Assembly (NCBI GenBank): GCA_933228675.1
Contig: OW121741.1
Location: 37,229,952 to 37,293,951 of the forward strand
DNA from: Stomorhina lunata
Taxonomy: Eukaryota; Arthropoda; Insecta; Diptera; Rhiniidae
Reading direction: 5' to 3'
DNA: 64,000 bases
Shown: piece by piece, positions 10,331-24,189 of the stretch
How the letters are laid out: the number at the start of each line of letters is the position of its first letter
Position numbering within the stretch: position 1 is the stretch's first letter
The notes under the pieces: generated by a model
What the model was told of the DNA's origin: nothing
The model's input: only the letters and a program-made list of their open reading frames with translations
The model's database searches: none
Made by a program: the position numbers and the translations under genes

Positions 10331-12475
10331 TTTTTTTCTTAATTTTCTACATGATTTATCTGATCACTGTAAGATCCAAGTGACGCTGACTCAGTCATGA
10401 TTTAATAATTCTGAAGGTTGTTTCATTTTCTCTTTTTGTCGCCATGATAACTTTCTGACGTTTGTTAGGATAGTAAAAGTTTGTGCTACCATATTTTTGC
10501 CGACAATCAAACTTTTCTAATATTTTATGATGACAAAATGTATGCAAGTATATATGTCTTTATGCATAAAAAACTTACGAATATTTACGAAAAAGCTTCA
10601 ATAAATTATCATACAATTTGTTTCTACTATATTTCTTTAATATTGAATGCCTTCATTATATGCTTTATTTCAAAATTACACATTTTTGATAATTAATCCC
10701 AATGTATTACGTACCCCTTTTCTTAATGTGGTAAAGTTTTTCTTTCAATTGTTTTCAAATATCAAACTTCAAATACATAATAAACTTCAAAATAATTTTG
10801 ATGAGAGAGAATGAAACTTCCTTATTATTATTTCATGGACTCAGTCATCAGCCACCTACCTAACCTAACCTACCTCAGCAGGAAACTAAACAGCGTTATT
10901 ATTATACTTACCTAAGGGCTACTGTCAAAGTTACACAGCTCAATTGCGAATGTGTCTGTGAAAGTGGAAACGCAGCAAGTGAAAGTTTACAATTTGTTGT
11001 TGTTGTTGTAACTACAATATTATTGGTAATATCGCAGAAGTAGCAGTCCTTGGTCGGAATCTTACGATTTCCGAGTCGTTTCAGTGCGAAGAAACGACTG
11101 CTTGCGAATGAAATTTGTTGTCTTTTGTTCTAGTTCAGCTCTGACTTAAATTCACTTCTAGTTCAGTCCTAATTCTAATTAAGCTTCTCAAATTATTTTG
11201 ATTCTTCCATCATCCTTCAAAAAAATTGTCAATTGGCTTTAAAAATCCCTCAGTTCAACCAGTTGGAATGAAGCCTTTTATCTAATACCTTAAAAAAACT
11301 TGGTTTTATGACAAAATTAAACTCTAAACCCTGCCACCATTAAACGACCTTTATGCAAATTGAATTAAAACGCATTTAAATTTATCCTTTTCTAAATATT
11401 CATTCAAATTACTCATCTTTAATAGCCAAAACGTAAAATTTAATACTTTTCACGAAACGTTTTTATCTTTTTCTGCTGATGTTACTTTCGAAAATAAAAC
11501 GCAATAATACCCGAAAAACAACATTTGAAAATAATACGAAAACAGTAGAGGATAATTGACATTAAAGGTCAACTGTTTTATTAAATTACAAAATAATTTG
11601 TTAAAAACTCGTTAGTCAAAGAATCGGGTTGTTATAATGCCTCGGCTACGAAACAGAAAAAAAAAACGAAAATGAAATTAATCATATTCACTAATTGTTA
11701 TCTAAATTAAGAGCAAAAAGATACGAACAGGCAACAAACAAAAAAAGGAAAGAGAATCAAACAAATTAAAGTTGAGTGTGGGAGTGAGAATGAATTGAAC
11801 AGGTTTTGAACATTTGGCTAAATATTTCAATGTATCAGTCATTTAGATCTACTAGCAAATACTCATGCATTTTTACAGCTCCCCCATGGAGGAGGCTAAG
11901 CAGCCAAACTAACAATACCGCACGTCAGCCACCAAGTCATATAATTACAGGGTGTTGCGAAAACAGGAATGTTTTAAAACGTATAAATAAAGTAAAAACC
12001 GACTCAGGCAGTTACTCTTAATAAATATTGAATACAGACAAATATTTCGTTAGATCCGTTCTAGATCTCAGTCTGAAACTTAATATGAATAATATGTGAA
12101 AATACCTTAAACCTACTACACAACATTTATCTCAGATCGTTAAGCACATTTAATATTGAAGAGATCGCTTGATAAGCTATCGCCTTACCTATATTTAACT
12201 GATGAGGTTGTATAAGTTAATGTCATTCTGCATAATCTTATTGGCTTAGTAGGAATGTCCAACTCAGCATTGCTTTAAACAACTTCATTCGTATCGGGCT
12301 GTCAAAAGCAGCTTCGTGGTACCATTTCCGCTTCATTCCCGTTCTCTTCACTTCGGAACGTTTTCCGAACAGCTACGAAACGCTCAACATTCTTCTTGAA
12401 AATGGCATCGAATGTTAATAAGCTCAGAATGAAATCATTTATTCCAGTGAAAAAATGTCGATTAAACCTAAGTCA
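10331..12475. other. Long unassigned AT-rich stretch
   Basis: I see no supported gene. A ~50-bp diverged inverted pair (about 10390-10440 and 10795-10850) contains GACTCAGTCAT and TTTCATT(T/C)TCTC and may be LINE 3' tail sequence. A (GTT)n tract lies near 10996-11010. The remainder, including a more GC-balanced piece at 10920-11120, matches nothing I recognise. Confidence 0.4.
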
Positions 12476-13276
12476 AACAAGTAAGAAAGTGCTATAGTCG
12501 GTCAAGCCCGACCATACGATACCCTTCACCACTAAGGTCAAAAGTGTTATTTTTCCTGTATAAAGACAAATATTTGCTAACTTTTGCCATCATACAAACA
12601 TTTTCTCAAAACTTATACATTTAAGCTGCTTCCGACATTTGGACTTATATGAGAGCTGGGGTCAAATGTAGACCGATTATCTCGAAATTTTTCAAATTTA
12701 TTACAGTTGTTACAAAAATTATGTATGCAAAAAATAAACTTAAAATTCTTATTATCTTCAGATTTACGAGCGTTTTAGTGATTTTTGTCTCATTTAGTGC
12801 GTTTTTAAAGAAAAGTTTGTACGGGAGCTATGGTCAAATGTGGACCGATTTTAACGAAATTTGGTACAGTAATTCAGGTTTACATAAGCAGTATTTGATT
12901 TAAATTTCGTGAAAAAATATTGATATTTGTGGCAAATATATCAATTCCGGGAAGTGGGACCTATGGGAGGTACCATAAATAACGGATAAATTTTGACGAA
13001 TTTCAATAGCCATGATCCCATTATCAAATGATCTGTGCCAAATTTCATCAAATTATCTTTAGAATTGCGACCTGTAGTTTGATTACAAGGTTTACATGGG
13101 GGTCCAGCCAGCCAGCCAGACGGACGCACGGACGGACATCGCTAAATCGACTCAGAAAGTGAGTTAAAGCCTATTGGTATACTAAAAGGTGGGTCTAAGA
13201 CAAATATTTCCATGCGTTACATACATCAGCACAAACTTATAATACCCTTTCCACCTATGGTGGTAAGGGTATAAAA
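12476..13276 (+). mobile_element. A1: complete A-family stem-loop repeat
   Basis: The element starts ACAAGTAAGAAAGTGCTATA with a stem-loop GTCGG-TCAAG-CCCGAC. It continues GATACCCTTCACCAC and ends with an inverted partner and hairpin CCACCTATGGTGGTAAGGG. The interior has the phrase GGGAGCTATGGTCAAATGTG and, near 13110-13140, a CAGC/GACG tetramer run. After the run comes ACATCGCTAAATCGACTCAG, clearly related to the core of family B. A and B therefore belong to one structural class (mini-me/Helentron-like, inferred). It is non-coding. Confidence 0.6.
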
Positions 13277-14694
13277 AATGGTTCTTTCAGACATGCAAGA
13301 ATGCAGTTTGATCACGAGAGGAAGCTTTTCGTAAATGGCGTATTAACCAGACTCCAGCGTATTAACCAGACTCCAGCTCTTAACGAGCAGTATCTTCGTA
13401 CTAATGTTCTTGCCGCTCCTCGGGGCAATAAAAAAGGTTTTAGCGAGTCTCAACATAAATAAGTCTTCAGGGCCGGATAGCATTCCAGCTCTGGTCTTAA
13501 AGCAGTGCTGTTCGACGCTTGCGCGTCCATTAGCTAACCTTTTCAGCACCCTATACCATTCCAGTGAATTTTTCTCGGTGTTGGAAGGTTGATAATGTTA
13601 CACCAATCCCTAAAAAGGTAGCAGCTAACAACCCTGATAATTACCGTTTAATAGTAATTTGTTCTGCACTCTCCAAGTTCTTGGAAAGTATGGGCAATCA
13701 TCTTCTCGTTAAATATCTGGAATTTAACAACATACTAAGCGACCGCCAGTACGGATTTTGTTGGGGAAGTTTTACGGGTAGCCTTCCTATCGGAAAAATA
13801 GTATCATAGTATCATTTACGACCTTCTATTTCAAACTTTCAATTCTATATACTATTTTGCAGATGATAGTAACATTTGCTATTCATATTCATTCAATTAT
13901 AGACCAAGCTTCTTTGAGGTAGGTACATAAATGAATCATTAAACCGCGATTTAGATAGTCCGCACGAATAGAGTGATTTTAATCCTCGAAAAACTCAATT
14001 CTGTGTGATTATGCATAAGCGCACTGCAGATCTTGTTTTCATGGATGTGCAAATATTTAGGAATCAGACACTCTTGATGTTCTGGGCATGAGATTTTAGT
14101 ATGATTTTCGTTGGAATAACCTCATTTTTCAAGTGTCGAAAGAGACATTCAAGTACTTAGGTTTTCTAAAACGGTGTAAGAGATGCTTCACTCCAGCTGA
14201 TCTTCGAACTATTTATCCGACTGAAAATGAGCCGGTGCTTCAAAGTCTATTTTGGAGCTTCTCGACCGAGTACAGGAGAAGGCGAAGGTGCTTATTGGTG
14301 ACAGTTGGGTATCCAACTCTATTGATTCACTTGAACATCGTCGCGGTGTGGGTTGTATTTCAATGTTCTATCGTTACTACTTTGTAATGCGTTCTAAGGG
14401 AACTTGTTCATGAAACTCGAATTTTCATACGCAACACACGTTTATCTGTTAGACCAGTAGACCGAACAACACATTATGGAGAAAATTCGTTCTTTAGCCG
14501 TACCGCTCGTATGTGGAATTTACTTCCCGCAGAAATTTTCCCTGCCAGTTGCAATACAGGAACATCTTAATCAAATGTCCACAAACACTATTCCTTCTAT
14601 CCCCCTTCCCATAACCTATTTTCCTAGTTTCAAAACAATGCATTGCATAAGTAGGGGTCATCCCCTGAGTGCTGGTCCTAAATAAAAAAAAAAT
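13277..14694 (+). pseudogene. Non-LTR retrotransposon (LINE) RT to 3' end, decayed, with poly(A)
   Basis: Broken plus-strand frames encode LNINKSSGPDSIPALVLKQC (RT fingers), then WKVDNVTPIPKK, NPDNYR and SDRQYGF. SKETFKYLGFLKRCKRCFTP (thumb) lies near 14140-14200. RTTHYGENSFFSRTARMWNL, then LPAEIFP, lies at 14472-14550, with an in-frame stop after it. The RT catalytic palm is mostly deleted. The element ends with GTGCTGGTCCTAAATAAAAA (poly(A)) at about 14694. A related 3' end lies on the minus strand at 42262-42455. Its first ~1.2 kb is duplicated in inverse at 15288-16405. The clade is not assigned. Confidence 0.75.
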
Positions 14695-14799
14695 CGAAAC
14701 TTTATTCGGGCAATGTATGTGCATTTTAAATGTCGGGTTCTATATAAAGATAAATTATCAAATTCGTTCGAAGTTGCTACAGAAGTAAGGTAAAGATGT

Positions 14800-15262
14800 A
14801 TCTTGTCACTTATACTTTTTATTCCCGTCGTCGTCAACATAATGCGCACGGCACCATTACCATAACGCCATCATCGGGCAGCTGGGCTAGAAATCAATAT
14901 TTCCAAGACAAAGAAAGAAAAGAGATTATAGCGCAAACACCTCAACACACATCAATGTGGATAACGAGGTTACTGGATGTATTTTAATTATCTTGGAAGT
15001 TTGGTATCTACAAAAGGTAGCGTCGTATTGTGTTGTAAGGAAAAGTCTTCATTCGGCATTCTCCGAGCTATTTGGAAATCTCGGCAAATATCAACAACTA
15101 AGTTACAAATATACAACTCGAATGTCGGAAATCTCGGCAAATATCAATAACTAAGTTACAAATATACAACTCGAATGTCAAGTCCATCTTGTATTACGGC
15201 GGCGAAACTTGAAAGCGCACAAATGCCATCGATAGGCGCGTACAAGCCTTTGGAAATAAGCA
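14800..15262 (+). pseudogene. RTE LINE C-terminal RT fragment (upstream half)
   Basis: The plus strand encodes NYLGSLVSTKG (14984-15016), LRAIWKSRQIS, KLQIYNSNV and, after frame changes, NAIDRRVQAFGNK. These are the conserved RT C-terminal phrases of RTE-type retrotransposons. A 53-bp tandem duplication lies at 15075-15127 and 15128-15180. The element resumes at 17036, so the 15263-17035 block interrupts it. Confidence 0.65.
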
Positions 15263-15287
15263 GCAGAAACATATTTCCAAAGGCTAC

Positions 15288-16405
15288 TGGTCTAACAGAT
15301 AAACGTGTGTTGCGTATGAAAATTCGAGTTTCATGAACAAGTTCCCTTAGAACGCATTACAGAGTAGTAACGATAGAACATTGAAATACAACCCACACCG
15401 CGACGATGTTCAAGTGAATCAATAGAGTTGGATACCCAACTGTCACCAATAAGCACCTTCGCCTTCTCCTGTACTCGGTCGAGAAGCTCCAAAATAGACT
15501 TTGAAGCACCGGCTCATATATGAGAGTTGTATTCCATTTTCAGTCGGATAAATAGTTTGAAGATCAGCTGGAGTGAAGCATCTCTTACACCGTTTTAGAA
15601 AACCGAGGTACTTGAATGTCTCTTTCGACACTTGAAAAATGAGGTTATTCCAACGAAAATCATACTAAAATCTCATGCCCAGAACATCAAGAGTGTCTGA
15701 TTCCTAAATATTTGCACATCCATGAAAACAGATGAAGTAACAAGATCTGCAGTGCGCTTATGCATAATCATACAGCATTGAGTTTTTCGAGGATTAAAAT
15801 CACTCTATTCGTGCGGACTATCTAAATCGCGGTTTAATGATTCATTTATGTACCTACCTCAAAGAAGCTTGGTCTATAATTGAATGAATATGAATAGCAA
15901 ATGTTACTATCATCTGCAAAATAGTATATAGAATTGAAAGTTTGAAATAGAAGGTCGTAAATGATACTATGATACAATTTTTCCGATAGGAAGGCTACCC
16001 GTAAAACTTCCCCAACAAAATCCGTACTGGCGGTCGCTTAGTAGGTTGTTAAATTCCAGATATTTAACAAGAAGATGATTCCCCATACTTTCCAAGAACT
16101 TGGAGAGTGCAGAACAAAGCGTCGAACAGCACTGCTTTAAGACCAGAGCTGGAATGCTATCCGGCCCTGAAGACTTATTTATGTTGAGACTCGCTAAAAC
16201 ATTTTTTATTGCCCCGAGGAGCGGCAAGAACATTAGTACAAAGATGCTGCTCGTTAAGAGTCTTTTCACTCTTGGTATTTTGGCACACGTACGCTTCGTT
16301 GTTTACGGTGCAAATTAGTAGCTGGAGTCTGGTTAATACGCCATTTACGAAAAGCTTCCTCTCGTGATCTAACTGCATTCTTGCATGTCTGAAAGAACCA
16401 TTTTT
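15288..16405 (-). pseudogene. Inverted copy of the LINE at 13277-14458
   Basis: The minus strand repeats the LINE at 13277-14458 with very high identity, including KSSGPDSIPALVLKQC and SKETFKYLGFLKRCKRCFTP. It keeps about 62 bp (near 16265-16325) that the left copy has lost, and lacks about 140 bp (13525-13665) that the left copy retains. The two arms therefore decayed independently after duplication. Confidence 0.8.
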
Positions 16406-16982
16406 TATACCCTTACCACCATATTTGGAAAGGGTATTATAAGTTTGTGCTGATGTATGTAACGCATGGAAATATTTGTCTTAGACCCACCTTTTAGTAT
16501 ACCAATAGGCTTAAACTCACTTTCTGAGTCGATTTAGCGATGTCCGTCCGTCCGTCTGGCTGGCTGGCTGGACCCCCATGTAAACCTTGTAATCAAACTA
16601 CAGGTCGCAATTCTAAAGATAATTTGATGAAATTTGGCACAGATCATTTGATAATGGGATCATGGCTATTGAAATTCGTCAAAATCGGTCCATTATTTAT
16701 GGTACCTCCCATAGGTCCCACTTCCCGGAATTGATATATTGGCCACAAATATCAATATTTTTTCACGAAATTTAAATCAAATACTGCTTATGTAAACCTA
16801 AATTACTGTACCAAATTTTGTTAAAATCGGTCCACATTTGACCATAGCTCCCGTACAAACTTTTCTTTAAAAACGCACTAAATGTGACAAAAATCACTAA
16901 AACGCTCGTAAATCTGAAGATAATAAGAATTTTAAGTTTATTTTTTGCATACATAATTTTTGTAACAACTGTAATAAATTTT
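16406..16982 (-). mobile_element. A2: A-family copy in the right arm, 5' truncated
   Basis: Inverse of about 12690-13276, including the terminal hairpin and the CCGTCCGTCTGGCTGGCTGG tetramer run at about 16543-16570. The A/LINE junction is identical to that in the left arm, so A and LINE were copied as one block. Confidence 0.75.
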
Positions 16983-17035
16983 ATTTCCAAAGGCTTGTAA
17001 GCGCCTATCGATGGCATTTGTGCGTTTTCAAGTTT

Positions 17036-17366
17036 CGCCTTTGCAAACAAATGCTTGAGGCAAATCCCTAATATATTTCGGCTGAATAGCATAAGAAATG
17101 AAGATCTACTAAAAGCGACAAACGAAATCCCGGCTTCAATAAAAGTATGTCAATGGAAATGGCGGAGGCTAGGCCACATACTCCGATGAAATCCACAGGG
17201 TAAGCGGCCGTCGATTTGGTGCACCTGCTAGCACGTGGAGAAGGTCAATTGATGCTGAGTTGCAACTATTCATGGAATGACGTATTCCTAACATCTCGCA
17301 AAAGAGTTCGATATAAAAGCCTGGTTGAGGCCCTATGCTCTACTGGGAGTCAAGAGTAGCAGAAAC
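17036..17366 (+). pseudogene. RTE LINE C-terminal fragment (downstream half)
   Basis: The translation gives FANKCLRQIPNIFRLNSIRN, then EDLLKATNEIPASIKVCQWK and WRRLGHILR. After stops and frame changes comes VEALCSTGSQE. This is the conserved end of RTE retrotransposon ORF2 (RRxGHxLR...NPQGKR). It continues the fragment that ends near 15262. The 3' tail sequence GTCAAGAGTAGCAGAA matches the two tail-only insertions at 7980-8018 and 54289-54326. Confidence 0.75.
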
Positions 17367-17475
17367 GCACAAAAAACATACATTTTATGAGCATGTGTGT
17401 GTATCTTAGCTTTCTCTCATTGAATAATCGAATCCATTAGTTGTTGCGGAATTAGAGTAAAAGCGGTATACTAAA
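17367..17475 (+). repeat. H1: partial copy of the H MITE family
   Basis: Shares CTTAGCTTTCTCTCATTG and AGAGTAAAAGCGG with 40095-40390 and 57516-57786. It begins directly after the RTE tail and lacks both termini. Confidence 0.5.
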
Positions 17476-18180
17476 CTTAACCTATATCATAAAAACAGCG
17501 AAACATGCTAAATAAGCGATTTAATTTAATTAACCTACTTAATTTAAACATTGCCTTACATTTTTCAATGTACGATAAGAACATACTGAGTCAGTTCCTT
17601 TGGATTGTACCTGTTAGTTGGCAGAGACTCCCATATAGTCACTGACAGTGTTTTAAGTACAGCTTAACGCATACCTTCATATGCGGTACCCTGTCGCTAT
17701 AAAAATGATGAGTAATTACCAAAAAACAAAAAAACGAACATACAAGAAACATCGAAATAAAAAAACTTTGGTGGTTTACATTACAATACTCGTACATTAC
17801 ACAACAACACACTCTCCCAAAGCAATCCGTCATTTTGCTAAAACACATACCAACACACCCATATATTAATACTCGTACACACATACTCATAAAGATTTGG
17901 TATAAAACGACTAATAGTTTAAGGCTGGGATACGAGTATGAAATGTATTTCATTAAGTGATTGTACATGATTTAAATATATAACTTTTACAAGCTTCAGG
18001 GGAGCTGGGATATTGTTTTCAAAGGAAAGGGGAAAATTTAAAGAATTTTGGGAAAAAAATGCACAAAAATGTTAAATGACTTTTGCACGTATGGGATATC
18101 CAAAGACTTGTATCATTGAAATCAAAGATAAATTAGGATACACATAGATATTTAAATATTTGTGAAGAATGTTTATTTTG
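17476..18180. other. Unassigned AT-rich spacer
   Basis: Contains short open frames on both strands with no family resemblance. I see no repeat or RNA gene. Confidence 0.35.
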
Positions 18181-18425
18181 TACCCTACAATAGCTAAGGA
18201 GGTTTCATTGGGTTTGTGCTGATGTTTTTAAAGCTTCTTGGACAATTGGCTGGATGGCTATTCATGTAAAGCTTGTTATCCAAGCATAGGTTGGCATTAT
18301 GGGACAATAAAGGTATTGCTGATGAAATTTGCCACAGGGTCTATATTTCTAATAATTCTTCATCCTCGATATAAAGTAGGGGAAGTAATATATCTAAGAC
18401 CACAACCTAAATACATATGACCTTC
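18181..18425 (-). repeat. A7: diverged partial A-family copy
   Basis: Shares the phrases GGGTTTGTGCTGATGTTT, GGCTGGATGGCTATTCATGT and TGATGAAATTTGCCACAG with A copies in inverse orientation. The termini are missing. Confidence 0.45.
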
Positions 18426-18457
18426 TTGGGTATCATGTATTAGGACTTAAACTATTT

Positions 18458-20018
<1,561 letters not shown>

Positions 20019-21469
20019 AGTACCTGGTTGACCGAGCCTTGTTCGGAGCTTTATGATAAGCATTTTGAGGCAAATTTTAAAGTTTTTATATATTTTGTTT
20101 ATAAAGTACTAAAATAAATTTAGAGGAAAGACATTACACAAATATTTTTCAAATTATTTGATTTTTTGTCCGATCAATACATAGTTTACATAGTTTATAG
20201 TTTAATTCATTTTGAATAATTTTAGAAATTGGTCATACCAACAGAAACCTCCGTCAGCTCATGCGCAACAACTTTTCTTGAGATTATCAAATGCACAGTT
20301 TACGATTTAGTTCATTTTGAGTAGTTTTCAGTGACGCCACCTGTCGGAAGTTGTTCGTCTAAGAAACCTTCGTTGTTCATCTAAGAAACCTTCGTTTGCT
20401 TATGAGTAACAACTTTGCTAATGATCATAAATTGATCAAATGTACAGTTTACAATTTAATTCAGTGGCGCCACCTGTCGGACTTTGGTCATACCAACCTT
20501 CGTCAGCTAATCCGCAACAACTTTGCTAAAGATCATAGCATGATGAAATGTACAACTTACGATTAAATCGATTTAATTGACCTGTCAAAATTTCTTCATA
20601 CCAACTATGAAACCTTCGTCGGCTCAAGTGCAAAAACTTTGCAGTTTACGATTTAACTCACTTTGAGTAATTTTGAGTATCGCCACCTGTCGGAAATTGT
20701 TCACACCAACTAAGAAACCTTCGCCGACTCATGAGCTACAACTTTGCTAAAGATCATAGAATGATCATATGCATAGTTTACGATTTAATTAACTTTTAGT
20801 AGTTTTCAGTGGCGCCACCTTTCGGAAATTAGTCTTACCAACTTAAAAATCTTTGCCGGCTTATCCGCAACATCTTTGCTAAAGAGCATAATATGATAAA
20901 ATGCATAGTTTACTATTCTATAAAAAACATACATACAGACAAACATTCATTTACTTAAAAGTTATAACATTACTACTTTTTCCCCCTTTTTATCCCCTAA
21001 TTTCAAAAAAAGTTCCATATGCATATTTGGCACTTCTTTGGTACCAATTGAATTCAGTACATTTTATTAAAACGCAGTGAATATAATGTTCCTATTTATA
21101 TTAGTTTTTGAGATGTTAAGTTATCATTTTATCCCTTTTTTACCCATTTTGGCCCCAAAATCAAAAAAGTACCAAATACGTGTTCAATATTTCTTTCACA
21201 TCTATTGACTGCAGTACATTCTTTGGTTTAAAAAATAAGAGCGGGTTAAAAAAGTACCAAAAAAATTATTTTTACCCTTTTTTACCCCCTATCGGACATA
21301 GTTTCAAAAAAGTACCAAACACCTGTCTGCTGTTCAAAACATAATTTTAATTTTGTTTATATATCTTAGGTGATATAACGTTTTCGATTTTTTGCCTTTT
21401 TTACCTTAGCGGTAAAACTTCCAAAAGTACCTTCATATTCGATCTATACAGCTAAAAAGGTACCAGGTG

Positions 21470-21530
<61 letters not shown>

Positions 21531-21564
21531 CATACAATTATTGCTCGTTTAAAGATATAAGATA
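20019..21564 (+). mobile_element. D1: D-family repeat
   Basis: Starts AGTACCTGGTTGACCGAGCC with a stem-loop (CCGAGC-CTT-G(C/T)TCGG) and ends near GCTCGTTTAAAGATATAAGA. Its first half is tandem ~132-bp units containing GCGCCACCTGTCGGA and CAACAACTTTGCTAAAGAT. The second half has alternating TTTTTACCC and AAAAAAGTACCAAA phrases. A (TA)n tract (21473-21530) lies just before the 3' end. It is non-coding, and four copies are in this window. The class is unknown; the 5' stem-loop and lack of TIRs would suit a rolling-circle or other unusual mechanism, but this is inference. Confidence 0.6.
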
Positions 21565-21589
21565 TATTATTTACATAATTAGTCATACA

Positions 21590-23580
21590 CATGTACATTA
21601 GGGCGTCTCGAAAAAATAAAGTTCGCCGTACACCATCGAATATAAAGCATTGCTATTAGGTAGTTTCCAAAAAAATTTTTTTTAATTTTTTTCGTTGCAC
21701 ATTGGGGTCGCCAAAATACATTTTTCGTTATATCTTCGGCATTTACAGTCGGATCTCGAACTGTGATATATCGATGTTTTTGTCTCGAGGAGGCCAACAT
21801 TTTTCTTTAATAGTCATTATTCTCTGGACTCCGGTTCTAGTATTTATCTATCAGACCCCTGTTCCTACCACCCTAATGTACCACCCTAATATCAGAAAAT
21901 TAAAGCTCTTAAAAAATCGTTAAAGTTTTACTAAGGAAGTTTTTCGATTTTTCAAACCGATCTATTACAAACAAGAAATTTCTTATTTTGCCGCACATAG
22001 GGATCGCCAAAATACATTTTTCGTTATATCTTCGCCATTTACTGTCGGATCTTAAAGTGTAATATATCGATGTTTTTGTCTAACGAAGGCCAATGTTTTG
22101 CGATATTAATCATTGACCTTAAATACATTCTTCTACATAGTACCTACCCAATACATATATCTTAACTCATACAAAGGCATAGATAAGCTGTGAAAATAAT
22201 TAAGTTTAGTAAATAAAACTATCAACAGAAAGTATTTTCCTTATGTTAGCTGGTATTTCGATTACATCTTTGGAAAACTGTAATGCTTCAACAGTTCTTG
22301 CATTAAGAATTGCAACCATGGCGGCTCAGTCAAAAAATTTCTGAAATTGTGGACCGGGTGGAAAAAGTAAACGTTATTTTCTATGGGCAGACGAAGCATT
22401 TGTTGAACGTCGTCCGGCAATTGATGAACCCAAGATATATCATCTATTGGAATTGCTTGAGGTTGGATTTCACAAGAACCAGAATGGCGGATAAAATAAA
22501 AGCGAAGAGTTCGGGAGGCTGTTGTTTACTTAAATTAATTTTTAATAGTTTATAATTAAATTAAACACAACGTGATTAAATGTTATACAGACACAGACGA
22601 AATTCAAACAATTATTTCGTGGATAAAACGAATAGCAAGACAAACAAAGAGACTGTTTGGGTATTTACACTGTGAACTTTTACATGATATTTTTTCACAA
22701 TTTTAAATAAATACTAGAACTGATATCTGAGATCAATGATTATTATCAAAAAAAAAAGTACTAGAAGAATGTACTTGAGGTCAATGATTATAAAACTAAA
22801 TTTAATTATTTTCACAGCTTATCTATGCCTTTAAACAGACACTGAATGTTTTGTTCATGTAGTACATTAATCTGCCTTGGCTGTCACTGGTGAGCAACCC
22901 ATGGGCCACATTTTTTCAGAACTTGAGTTCCGTCAAAAATACAGCAAACTTGGATCTTTTCAAAACATAATTGATTAAAAGATTTAAAATGTTTATAATT
23001 CTCGTTGTATGAGTTTAAATATCTTGGGTAGGTACTATGTAGAAGAATGTATTTAAGGTCAATGATTAATATCGCAAAACATTGGCCTTCGTTAGACAGA
23101 AACATCGATATATTACACTATAAGATCCGACAGTAAATGGCGAAGATATAACGAAAAATGTATTTTGGCGATCCCTATGTGCGGCAAAATAAGAAATTCC
23201 TTGTTTGTAATAGATCGGTTTGAAAAATCGAAAAACTTCCCTAGTAAAAGTTTAACGATTTTTTAAGAGCTTTAATTTTCTTTAGGGTGGTAGGAACAGG
23301 GGTCTGATAGATAAATACAAGAACCGGATACCCAAGATTAAGGACTATTAAAGAAAAATGTTGGCCTCCTTGAGACAAAACATCGATATATCATACTTCG
23401 AGATCCAACTGTAAATGCCGAAGATATAACGAAAAATGTATTTTGGCGACCCCAATGTGCAACGAAAAAAATTAAAAAAAAAAATTTCGAAACTGTCTCA
23501 TAGCAATGCTTTATATTCGATGGTGTACGGCGAACTTTATTTTTTCCCCATATAAGTCGAGACGCTCTAATGTACATACA
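21590..23580. repeat. 2-kb foldback (long inverted repeat)
   Basis: Left arm about 21590-22212 matches the reverse complement of about 22793-23580. Examples are AAAGTTCGCCGTACACCATC, CGAAGATATAACGAAAAATG in inverse, and CACCCTAATGTA at inner and outer ends. The right arm carries an extra ~190 bp at 22830-23020. The loop (22213-22792) holds a decayed open frame. It immediately follows D1. Confidence 0.8.
22243..22494 (+). pseudogene. Decayed unknown coding-like segment in foldback loop
   Basis: From an ATG at 22243 the frame stays open for 84 codons to TAA at 22492, except for one TGA at 22339. The translation includes MLAGISITSLENCNASTVL, then (after the TGA) KSKRYFLWADEAFVERRP and AIDEPKIYHLLELLEVGF. 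It is more GC-rich than its surroundings and has a protein-like composition. I do not recognise the family. It could be a captured host exon or a transposase remnant, or chance. Confidence 0.3.
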
Positions 23581-24189
23581 TATGTAAGTATGTCTGTGTC
23601 AGTTACTACTACAGCTCATTCTAAATAATGTCCTGATAAAAAAGTATTAAAATATGAAACAAAATAACAAATAAGTAATTAGTTCAACATTAATTTGTTC
23701 TTTTTTTTTCTTGTTACTTGTTCACTTTTGTTACAAATTTTTCGATTGAGTCATTACATTTGTTTTGTTATTTAGTTCATTTTTTACTCGTCGCCCCTTT
23801 TGTTCTGGTTTCACTTACTAAATACAAAAAATATATACATTTTTTTGTTTCATAATTTTATATTTTTTGTAATATGTTATGATTAAATAGCCTTTAGGAA
23901 AACTAACACTGTGCTACACGATGATTGATAAAAAGTGATAATTTTCTCAGGCTCATATCTTGCAAGCCGTTCGGAATTTTGATTCACTCTTTGGGGCAAA
24001 TTTGTAGCTCTTGTCATAAGGAACAAAATTGTGAACATATTCAATTTAAAAACTTCATCTTGAAGATGAAAATCGCAAGAACGTAAAAAAATTATTTAGC
24101 TTTTTTCCCCTGTTTAGGTCCATTGTTAGCAAACCGTTCAAAATTGAAGGAAACAATCAACAACAAAAATATACCCAAGATTTCATTAA
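23581..24189. other. Unassigned AT-rich spacer
   Basis: I see no gene. T-rich and A-rich tracts dominate, and nothing here is shared with other parts of the window. Confidence 0.35.

Larger units (their letters stand above)
12690..16982. repeat. 1.7-kb inverted duplication with 0.83-kb spacer
   Basis: Left arm about 12690-14458 (A1 end plus LINE), right arm about 15288-16982 in inverse order. The spacer holds the LINE 3' end and part of an RTE element. A 53-bp inverse copy of RTE sequence (16983-17035, inverse of about 15203-15258) joins the outer end of the right arm to the continuing RTE. This points to template switching during repair or replication. Confidence 0.75.

Noticed and set aside
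17639..17968. 109-codon minus-strand frame
   Set aside because: Low-complexity composition and no recognisable motif. Looks like a chance frame.
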